Assembly (NCBI GenBank): GCA_964644045.1
Contig: CAZXUK010000036.1
Coordinates: 1-7,078, forward strand
Length of the DNA stretch: 7,078 bases
DNA from: JAIOTG01 sp964644045
GTDB lineage: Bacteria; Patescibacteriota; Patescibacteriia; Patescibacteriales; JAGXOH01
Reading direction: 5' to 3'
Every line of letters begins with the position of its first letter. The stretch's first letter is position 1. Positions 1 to 5,036 of the stretch are shown piece by piece. The notes beneath the pieces were generated by a model. That model saw nothing but the letters and a program-made list of their open reading frames with translations. It searched no databases and had not been told where the DNA came from. Position numbers and translations under genes: made by a program.

Positions 1-66
1 AGGGGATTTTTAATGTTTTATGGCGATTTTTTTGATAGTGCGGAAGTCAGGAAAAAAAGTAAAAAC

Positions 67-93
67 AAAAAATCCGGCGATTGGCCGGATTTT
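67..93 (-). terminator. Rho-independent terminator of trxA
   Basis: A hairpin with a six-pair GC-rich core (TCCGGC at 73-78 with GCCGGA at 84-89) extends through AAAA/TTTT pairs at 69-72 and 90-93 and has a 5-nt loop. Read on the minus strand it is followed by a T-run from the A-tract at 67-72. It lies 26 nt past the trxA stop codon, so it ends the trxA transcript and any read-through from the opu genes. The flanking poly-A/poly-T means it could also act weakly on the plus strand. Positions 1-66 hold no feature I can support. Confidence 0.9.
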
Positions 94-118
94 AAATTAT
101 ATAAAAAATATAAAATAC

Positions 119-442
119 TTAAAAGTATTTTTCCAGAGATTCTTTCAGGGAGTCTTGATCCCTCATTCCGGTTAGCGTTTCTTTTGCTTCTCCGTCCTTG
201 AAAATAATTAAAGTAGGAATGCTCATTACCTCATATTTAGAAGCTGTTTCTTGGGCCTCATCCACATTTAATTTGCCGATTATTGCTTTGTTTTCCATTT
301 CTTCGGAAAGTTTGTCCACAATCGGCCCTTGCATTTTACAGGGTCCGCACCAATCAGCATAAAAATCCACCAGGACGGGTTTTTCTTTTGATGATTCTAT
401 TACTTCTTTTTCAAAATTTTGATCATTAAATTGTTTAGCCAT
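119..442 (-). CDS. trxA: Thioredoxin
   Basis: A 107-residue cytosolic thioredoxin, the normal length for the family. It reduces disulfides in partner proteins and is recycled by thioredoxin reductase, which is not in this window. The active site is WCGPCK at residues 31-36 with redox cysteines C32 and C35. The buried acidic residue is D26, and the cis-proline facing the active site is P77 in SIPT. The glycine-containing C-terminal strand (FKDG, then TG) is also present. No signal peptide is visible. The ATG at 442 is chosen because the protein then begins at the usual position (MAKQF); an in-frame TTG seven codons upstream would only add a poor leader. No Shine-Dalgarno is visible. The gene follows the permease gene by 79 nt and has its own promoter, so the link to the transporter may be positional only. 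Confidence 0.96.
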   Translation of the reverse strand: MAKQFNDQNFEKEVIESSKEKPVLVDFYADWCGPCKMQGPIVDKLSEEMENKAIIGKLNVDEAQETASKYEVMSIPTLIIFKDGEAKETLTGMRDQDSLKESLEKYF

Positions 443-487
443 AAGTTTTAATAATTTTAACAATTTAGATTTTTTTATTTAAAACTT

Positions 488-516
488 ATATTAACATATA
501 TCCGAGGGAATGGCAA
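488..516 (-). promoter_or_regulatory. Sigma70-type promoter of trxA
   Basis: On the minus strand the -35 is TTGCCA (511-516), the spacer is exactly 17 nt, and the -10 is TAATAT (488-493). The -35 ends 5 nt past the permease stop codon at 522. Predicted transcription starts near 481, giving a leader of about 40 nt. There is no terminator between the permease gene and trxA, so trxA can be read both from here and from the opu genes. Five of six bases match the -35 consensus; the -10 match is moderate. Confidence 0.6.
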
Positions 517-521
517 AAAAT

Positions 522-1448
522 TTATTTTTTCCAGGCAGTCCGGGTAATGCGGTCCAAGATCATGGCCAAAAGAACGATTCCTATGCCGCTAGCGATTCCT
601 TTGCCCACATTTAATCTGGTGATGCCGGTGTAGACTTCCAGCCCCAAGCCCTTGGCCCCCACCATAGAAGCCACTACCACCATTGATAAAGCCAGCATAA
701 TGGTTTGGTTTACTCCGGCCATTATCGAAGGCATGGCCAGCGGAATCTCCACTTTTTTTAAAAATTGTCCCGTGGAAGTCCCAAAAGCTTTTCCGGCTTC
801 AATCAGTTCTTTTGGGATCTGCTCTATTCCCAAGGAAGTTAATCTAACCGCTGGCGGAGTGGCAAAAATGAAAGTGGCCACTATTCCCGGTATATTTCCG
901 ATGTGAAAGAATAATACCGCCGGAATTAAATAAACAAACAAGGGCATGGTTTGCATAAAGTCCAATATCGGATCCGCTATGGCCGTAACAATTTTGGATC
1001 GGGCTTTTAGTATTCCGGTTGGTATACCTACTATCAAGGCCAGTAAAGTAGCGGTTACCACCAAAGAAAGAGTTGTCATAGCTTCTTTAAAAAATCCCAT
1101 GGAACTTATGATTATTAAGGCCGTTAAAACAAATAAGCCCACTTTTCTTCCGCTCAGATAATAGGCCAAAACCGATAACAGTACCATTGTCATTAAAGAA
1201 GGAAGTTCCACAAAAAATTTTTGTATAGGCAAAAGCAAAGATTTGATAATAAAAGATATGGCATTAAAAAAAGGCATTAATTCTAAGTTAAGCCAATTAA
1301 TGAGAGTCTCTGACCATTCTTCCAGAGGTAAATAAGGTATTAAAGAAATTAAGTCGATTTCTTTAATACTTAAAATCGTTACTGCCAAAATGATTAAACC
1401 TATGAATATCAATTCTAAATTTTGTCTGAGATTTTTATTATTTTCCAT
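522..1448 (-). CDS. opuAB: Glycine betaine/proline-type ABC transporter permease (OpuAB/ProW family)
   Basis: A 308-residue integral membrane protein that forms the substrate channel of an OpuA/ProU-type osmolyte importer. The N-terminal half has hydrophobic segments near residues 13-28, 58-78 and 86-118. The conserved permease domain follows, with segments near 127-147, 167-198, 240-262 and 283-301. The cytoplasmic coupling loop (EAA motif) is at about 217-238, beginning EAGKAFG and ending at IPLAMP; it docks on the ATPase. The IADPILDFMQTMP stretch (157-169) and the FATPPAVRLT stretch (195-204) are typical of this family. The start is the ATG at 1448, 4 nt after the ATPase stop; upstream in-frame codons would overlap the ATPase gene and add a non-family leader. 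No Shine-Dalgarno is visible, so translational coupling to the ATPase is likely. Substrate (glycine betaine, proline betaine or similar) is inferred from family and neighbours. Confidence 0.93.
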   Translation of the reverse strand: MENNKNLRQNLELIFIGLIILAVTILSIKEIDLISLIPYLPLEEWSETLINWLNLELMPFFNAISFIIKSLLLPIQKFFVELPSLMTMVLLSVLAYYLSGRKVGLFVLTALIIISSMGFFKEAMTTLSLVVTATLLALIVGIPTGILKARSKIVTAIADPILDFMQTMPLFVYLIPAVLFFHIGNIPGIVATFIFATPPAVRLTSLGIEQIPKELIEAGKAFGTSTGQFLKKVEIPLAMPSIMAGVNQTIMLALSMVVVASMVGAKGLGLEVYTGITRLNVGKGIASGIGIVLLAMILDRITRTAWKK

Positions 1449-1452
1449 ATTT

Positions 1453-2628
1453 TTATATGTTTTTCGCCAAAATTTTGGAGATGCTTTCACGAGAAATTTC
1501 TCCCTCTAAAATCCCTTTATCATTAATCACCGCCACCGGTTCATTTGAGTTCATTATATAAGGAAGCACATCCTTGATAGTGTTTAGTTTATTTACAAAA
1601 TTGGCCTGTTTAATACTGCTTTCCACCTCTCCTTTTTTAATGTTTTTTTTAGAGATCACTCCTTTTAATTTTTGATGGTGAGTAACAAAAATATTATTTC
1701 TTTGAACCTTGTTTACCTTATCTTGTTTTTCAAAAGCTTCCTCCAGAGTTATGGTAGTCTTGGGAGGTTTCATAATGCTTTCGATCCGAATTACAGACGG
1801 CCTGTCTATATCTTTAATGAATTTTTTAACATATTCGTCTCTGGGCTTTAAGATAATTTGTTCCGGAGTTCCTATTTGAATTATTTCCCCCTCGCTGTTT
1901 ATAATAGTTATTCTGTCTCCCACTTTAATGGCCTCATTTAGATCGTGAGTAACAAAAAAAATGGTTTTTTTCATTTTTTGATGAAGTTTTAATAATTGGT
2001 CTTGGAGTTCATTTCTAATTAAAGGATCCAGGGCGCTAAAAGGTTCGTCCATTAACAGGAGGTCCGGATCTATGGCCAGGGCGCGGGCAAAGCCCACTCT
2101 TTGTTGCATTCCTCCGCTCAATTCTCCGGTTTTTTTGTTTTCCCACCCTTCTAAGCCCACGGTTTTTAGGACCTCTTTGCCTTTTTGGGTCTGTTCTTTG
2201 CGGGGCAATTTTTTAATCTCCAACCCAAAAGTAACATTTTCCAAAACCGTGCGATGAGGAAAAAGGGCGAAATTCTGAAAAACCATCCCCAAGCTTTCCC
2301 GCCTTATTTCTTTCAGTTGTTGCTTGTTGTAATCCAAAATTTTTTTATCTTTAATAAAAATTTCTCCGCTGGTCGGTTCATACAGACGATTAATACAACG
2401 CAATAAAGTGCTTTTTCCGCTTCCGGACAAACCCATAATGCAAAAGATCTCCCCCGGTTTTACTGATAAATTAATGTTTTTTAAAGCTACTACATCCCCT
2501 GTTTTTTTCATTATTTCTTCGCGGGTCAAACCTTTTTGCGCGTATTTTAAAGATTCCGGAGTTTTTTCTCCGAAAATTTTATAAAGTTTTTGAACTTTCA
2601 CTTCGTTTTTATATTCAGAAGAATTCAT
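1453..2628 (-). CDS. opuAA: Glycine betaine/proline-type ABC transporter ATP-binding protein with C-terminal tandem CBS domains (OpuAA/ProV family)
   Basis: A 391-residue ATPase subunit that powers osmolyte import at the inner face of the membrane. The family-specific N-terminal part (IFG motif near 18-20, then a linker up to TGDVVALKN at 43-51) precedes a complete nucleotide-binding domain. Walker A is GLSGSGKS (66-73), the Q-loop glutamine is Q118 in MVFQNF, the signature is LSGGMQQR (170-177), Walker B is LLLMDE with E195, the D-loop is SALD (198-201) and the switch histidine is H228. Residues about 280-391 form two CBS-like repeats. In characterised OpuA proteins these sense ionic strength and gate transport; the first repeat here is divergent. 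The protein ends at the second CBS repeat with no acidic tail. The ATG at 2628 gives the expected length. No Shine-Dalgarno is visible. The gene follows the binding-protein gene across a hairpin and is 4 nt from the permease gene. Confidence 0.95.
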   Translation of the reverse strand: MNSSEYKNEVKVQKLYKIFGEKTPESLKYAQKGLTREEIMKKTGDVVALKNINLSVKPGEIFCIMGLSGSGKSTLLRCINRLYEPTSGEIFIKDKKILDYNKQQLKEIRRESLGMVFQNFALFPHRTVLENVTFGLEIKKLPRKEQTQKGKEVLKTVGLEGWENKKTGELSGGMQQRVGFARALAIDPDLLLMDEPFSALDPLIRNELQDQLLKLHQKMKKTIFFVTHDLNEAIKVGDRITIINSEGEIIQIGTPEQIILKPRDEYVKKFIKDIDRPSVIRIESIMKPPKTTITLEEAFEKQDKVNKVQRNNIFVTHHQKLKGVISKKNIKKGEVESSIKQANFVNKLNTIKDVLPYIMNSNEPVAVINDKGILEGEISRESISKILAKNI

Positions 2629-2686
2629 AAATTAAATCTTTTTTTAAAATTAGCATAAAATATTTTATAATTCAATATTTTCAATT

Positions 2687-2720
2687 AAAAAGCCCCTGAC
2701 TAATAAAGGCAAGGGCTTTT
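2687..2720 (-). terminator. Intergenic hairpin with U-tract between binding-protein and ATPase genes, a likely partial terminator
   Basis: Eight-pair arms, AAAAGCCC (2688-2695) and GGGCTTTT (2713-2720), enclose a 17-nt loop that can pair two bases further inside. Read on the minus strand the 3' arm runs into five Ts (2687-2691) and then AATT. It begins 26 nt past the binding-protein stop codon. Inside an ABC operon such a structure usually lets only part of transcription continue, which gives excess binding protein. It could instead be a full terminator; I see no convincing separate promoter for the ATPase gene in 2629-2687, although that stretch is AT-rich with several weak candidates. Confidence 0.75.
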
Positions 2721-2746
2721 AAGTGATTATAGGATGGGAGTTTGAA

Positions 2747-3745
2747 TTATTTGGATTTTAAGTCTTTCAAGGATTGGATGCTTTTGTCCGCATAATCAGG
2801 TATACCCAAGCCCAACCAGGTTTGAGTTACATTGATTCCGGCTATTTCTAATTGATCTTTTTTTTCTTCCCAATAATCTTTATGGGTAACCGGCAGCCAG
2901 CCGGCCACATTAACATCCAGTTGTTTATCAGCCAAAGAAGTGTAAACCACTCCGGCGTCCATTTCATTAATTTCTGTCTTGTAGCCCATATCTTTTAGAA
3001 TTCGAGCCACAATATGACTTTTTACCGTGGCTCCGGGCCAGGGTGGAATGCCCAGGGTTATTTTTTCTTTTCCCAATTCGGCTGAATCAGGGGTCCATTC
3101 TTTTATTTTTTCCGAATTGTCGTTGAAATAGTTTTCCGCGATTTTTTCCGGATCTACATCCTCAATTGAATATTGGTAAATCCAATTGCTTTGAGTAGAG
3201 GCCGGAATGTTAAAATTGCGGAAGAATTCGTAAGCAGCCGGAGCGTCTTTTTTGAAACCCTTGTAAACCACAGTGGCCAAAACATCGGATTTAACTTCGG
3301 CGTCTTGCCATTCAGGAGCGTATTTTTCCAAAAATTTTTTAGTGGCCTCCGGGTCATTATAGATTTTTTTAGGATCTTTTAATTTTCTGATATTCGCAAT
3401 CGCAAAAGCGGAATGGGGCTCCCAAACCGTGGCTATTACGGGCTCCTGACTGGCTATAGCATCCTGCAAGGAGGAAAGCATGGCCGCGGAGCTGCTTTTT
3501 TGAAGCTCCCAATTATCCAAGCCGTATTCTTCTATGGCTTTTTCAGTATTAGCCATAATTCCGGCTCCGGGTTCTATCCCCGTAATTTTATAATCCACCT
3601 TTTTTCCAAAGTTTTCTTGAGAAGTTGGAGTTTGCGTGGCCGGAGTTTTTTCTTTTTCGGTTTTTTGACTGAAATACAGCACTCCCGCTAATACTATTAA
3701 AACTATTATTCCTATAATCACTTTTTGGGAAACATTTTTTTCCAT
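2747..3745 (-). CDS. opuAC: Glycine betaine-binding protein of the ABC transporter, OpuAC type, membrane-anchored
   Basis: A 332-residue extracytoplasmic binding protein that captures the osmolyte and hands it to the permease. An N-terminal hydrophobic helix (about 9-25) is followed by a T/P/Q/K-rich linker (26-49). There is no lipobox cysteine and no clear cleavage site, so it appears tethered by an uncleaved helix. The first lobe starts at about 51 with GIEPGAGIM (56-64) and SSSAAML (84-90). The second segment starts at about 227 with LGIPPWPGATVKS (231-243). This is the order of Bacillus subtilis OpuAC, a circular permutation of many ProX-like proteins. The cage tryptophans correspond to W108, W236 and W283, with H288 in WLPVTH, which supports a quaternary-ammonium ligand. 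It is the first gene of the transporter cluster. No Shine-Dalgarno is visible; the ATG at 3745 directly precedes a good signal anchor. Confidence 0.93.
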   Translation of the reverse strand: MEKNVSQKVIIGIIVLIVLAGVLYFSQKTEKEKTPATQTPTSQENFGKKVDYKITGIEPGAGIMANTEKAIEEYGLDNWELQKSSSAAMLSSLQDAIASQEPVIATVWEPHSAFAIANIRKLKDPKKIYNDPEATKKFLEKYAPEWQDAEVKSDVLATVVYKGFKKDAPAAYEFFRNFNIPASTQSNWIYQYSIEDVDPEKIAENYFNDNSEKIKEWTPDSAELGKEKITLGIPPWPGATVKSHIVARILKDMGYKTEINEMDAGVVYTSLADKQLDVNVAGWLPVTHKDYWEEKKDQLEIAGINVTQTWLGLGIPDYADKSIQSLKDLKSK

Positions 3746-3750
3746 AAGTT

Positions 3751-3779
3751 TTTATAGAATTTAAAATTTATAATTTCGA
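3751..3779 (-). promoter_or_regulatory. Candidate promoter of the opu operon, possibly leaderless
   Basis: On the minus strand TCGAAA (3774-3779), a 17-nt spacer and TATAAA (3751-3756) fit a sigma70-type promoter. The -10 ends 5 nt before the ATG at 3745, so transcription would start at about the start codon. An alternative -10, TATAAA at 3767-3772, would give a short leader of about 15 nt, but its -35 (TTTTTA) falls in the clpP terminator and is poor. The whole stretch is AT-rich, so chance matches are likely. I see no operator-like palindrome other than the terminator. Confidence 0.4.
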
Positions 3780-3790
3780 CCTTTGGATTT

Positions 3791-3825
3791 AAAAATCCTC
3801 GAGAAAAATTATCTCGAGGGTTTTT
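3791..3825 (-). terminator. Rho-independent terminator of clpP
   Basis: A strong hairpin: CCTCGAGA (3797-3804) pairs with TCTCGAGG (3812-3819). One T-G pair and five A-T pairs (3791-3795 with 3821-3825) extend it, with a 7-nt loop. On the minus strand it begins immediately after the clpP stop codon (3827-3829) and ends in a T-run. It separates clpP from the opu operon. Its symmetric A/T flanks would let it work in either direction, but no plus-strand gene needs it. Confidence 0.93.
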
Positions 3826-3826
3826 A

Positions 3827-4402
3827 TTATTTGATGATTTTGTCTATAATTCCGTATTTTTTGGCCTCATCCGCGGTCATAAACCTGTCTCTGTCCGTAT
3901 CCTGCTCTACCTTGGAGATTGGTTGACCGGTATGTTTAGATAAGATTTTATTCATTTTTTCTTTTACTTTCAGGATATGTTCGGCCCTGATCTTAACATC
4001 GGTGGCCTGTCCTTCGGCTCCGCCCATGACTTGATGGATCATTACTTCGCTATTGGGCAAGGCAAACCTTTTACCTTTGGCCCCGGAGGCCAAAAGAGTG
4101 GCGGCCATAGATGCGGCCGTGCCCACGCAAATAGTGGAAACATTGCAATTCAAGTATTGCACAGTATCATAAATCCCCATGCCGGCGGTTACCGACCCTC
4201 CCGGGGAATTAATATAAAATTTAATATCTTTTTCTTTGTTTTGGGCGTCCAGGAAAAGTAGTTGAGCAATCGTTATATTGGCAACCGTATCATTGATGGG
4301 TTCGCCCAGAAAAATGATTCTGTCTTTTAAAAGCCGGGAATAAATGTCATAAGCCCGTTCCACATTTCCGCTTTTTTCTATAACCGTAGGTATTAATGGC
4401 AT
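3827..4402 (-). CDS. clpP: ATP-dependent Clp protease proteolytic subunit
   Basis: A 191-residue ClpP, the normal length. It is a serine peptidase that forms double heptameric rings and degrades proteins fed to it by ClpX, ClpA or ClpC in the cytosol. The catalytic triad is complete: S98 in GTAASMAA, H123 in MIHQ and D172 in DRDRFM. The oxyanion-hole region INSPGGSV (64-71) and the N-terminal IPTVIEKSG segment of the axial loop are present, and the short N-terminus suggests little or no propeptide. The ATG at 4402 gives the family start MPLIPTVIEK. No Clp ATPase or trigger-factor gene is adjacent. The gene has its own consensus promoter and terminator, so it is monocistronic. No Shine-Dalgarno precedes it, although it has a leader of about 20 nt. 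Confidence 0.97.
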   Translation of the reverse strand: MPLIPTVIEKSGNVERAYDIYSRLLKDRIIFLGEPINDTVANITIAQLLFLDAQNKEKDIKFYINSPGGSVTAGMGIYDTVQYLNCNVSTICVGTAASMAATLLASGAKGKRFALPNSEVMIHQVMGGAEGQATDVKIRAEHILKVKEKMNKILSKHTGQPISKVEQDTDRDRFMTADEAKKYGIIDKIIK

Positions 4403-4429
4403 ATGTTTTTGTTATTATTTAGTAAAAGA

Positions 4430-4458
4430 ATTATAAAAAAATCTGATTTTTTTGTCAA
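4430..4458 (-). promoter_or_regulatory. Perfect-consensus sigma70-type promoter of clpP
   Basis: On the minus strand TTGACA (4453-4458), a 17-nt spacer and TATAAT (4430-4435) match the housekeeping consensus at all twelve positions with ideal spacing. Transcription is predicted to start near 4423, about 20 nt before the ATG. The -35 lies directly against the stop codon of the upstream gene (4460-4462). This predicts strong constitutive expression; no heat-shock (CIRCE) or CtsR-like operator is visible beside it. Confidence 0.85.
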
Positions 4459-4459
4459 A

Positions 4460-4942
4460 TTAAGCGGAAATTGTTAAAAGTTTAACCGCCTCGCCCACAT
4501 AATGAGCGGCGATTATAACCACAATAGCAATAAAAATATGCTCAAAAACCGCTTTGTAAGCGGGAATTTTTTGTCTTTGCGCCAGATAAACGCTAAAAAT
4601 AGCTATCAGAGACAAGCCCATAATTACGCAAATAATAATGGAAAGATGCAAAGAAAAAAACAAAAAAGGAAAAATAAAGATTAAAGCAAACACAAATTTA
4701 GAGCAAAAAGTGGCCGTGGTTGCCTCCCAAATTTCTTTGGTGGTATGAACATTGGTTGATTCTTCGGAAATATGGATTCCTAAGGCATCAGAGAGAGCGT
4801 CAGCTATGGCTATAACCACTATTCCTCCTATTACCGCCGTTTTGGAGCTGGTGCTGGAGTTTAGGCCTATTATCATCCCCAGGGTGGTTATAATTCCCGA
4901 AGTTAAACCGAAACCGACTCCTTTTTTTATGGATTTGTTCAT
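4460..4942 (-). CDS. VIT1/CCC1-like integral membrane protein
   Basis: A 160-residue hydrophobic protein with about five membrane segments (near 10-27, 36-56, 80-98, 100-120 and 132-150). The first pair, with GLTSGIITTLGMIIGL (12-27) and the acidic ADALSDALGIHISEES (47-62) after the second segment, resembles the vacuolar iron transporter/CCC1 family, whose members move Fe2+ or Mn2+ across membranes. The conserved-type acidic and histidine residues are D48, D52, H57, E60 and E61; E134, H135, H147 and E151 lie in or beside the last helix. The protein is short, and the cytoplasmic metal-binding helix region of plant VIT1 is largely missing, so transport activity and substrate are unproven. The ATG at 4942 is preferred to an in-frame TTG at 4954 because it fits the promoter and leader. 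The gene diverges from trpS; the clpP promoter starts at its stop codon. Confidence 0.75.
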   Translation of the reverse strand: MNKSIKKGVGFGLTSGIITTLGMIIGLNSSTSSKTAVIGGIVVIAIADALSDALGIHISEESTNVHTTKEIWEATTATFCSKFVFALIFIFPFLFFSLHLSIIICVIMGLSLIAIFSVYLAQRQKIPAYKAVFEHIFIAIVVIIAAHYVGEAVKLLTISA

Positions 4943-4968
4943 TTGTTTTGCCAAAAGATTATATTTTT

Positions 4969-4997
4969 ATTATAATTTAAACACTTTTAAATATCAA
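4969..4997 (-). promoter_or_regulatory. Promoter of the VIT-like gene
   Basis: On the minus strand TTGATA (4992-4997), a 17-nt spacer and TATAAT (4969-4974) match eleven of twelve consensus bases. Transcription would start near 4962, leaving a leader of about 20 nt before the ATG at 4942. A second TATAAT nearer the gene has no acceptable -35. It lies back to back with the trpS promoter; only 5 nt separate the two -35 elements. Confidence 0.75.
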
Positions 4998-5002
4998 ATT
5001 AA

Positions 5003-5030
5003 TTTACAATCAGGATAAATTTGTTAAGAT
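5003..5030 (+). promoter_or_regulatory. Promoter of trpS with extended -10, predicted leaderless
   Basis: TTTACA (5003-5008), a 16-nt spacer and TAAGAT (5025-5030), with TG one base upstream of the -10 (5022-5023), form an extended -10 promoter. The -10 ends 6 nt before the trpS ATG at 5037, so the transcript is predicted to begin at or next to the start codon. No T-box, tRNA-like or trp-attenuator leader can fit between the promoter and the gene. Confidence 0.6.
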
Positions 5031-5036
5031 AAGATT

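Noticed and set aside
13..201. Plus-strand open frame of 62 codons at the left edge
   Set aside because: It runs through the trxA terminator and into trxA antisense, and has no recognisable protein signature.
652..1161. Plus-strand open frames opposite the permease gene
   Set aside because: They are antisense shadows of a clearly conserved membrane protein gene with no promoter or ribosome site of their own.
1449..1490. Overlap of ATPase and permease genes suggesting programmed frameshifting or fusion
   Set aside because: The overlap exists only if an upstream in-frame start is used. The ATG at 1448 gives a normal permease 4 nt after the ATPase stop.
3154..3691. Open frames on both strands within the binding-protein gene
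   Set aside because: They lie out of frame with an intact, recognisable protein and encode low-complexity, unconserved-looking peptides.
2747..3745. Binding-protein lobe order as a new rearrangement
   Set aside because: The same order occurs in Bacillus subtilis OpuAC, so it is an established arrangement.
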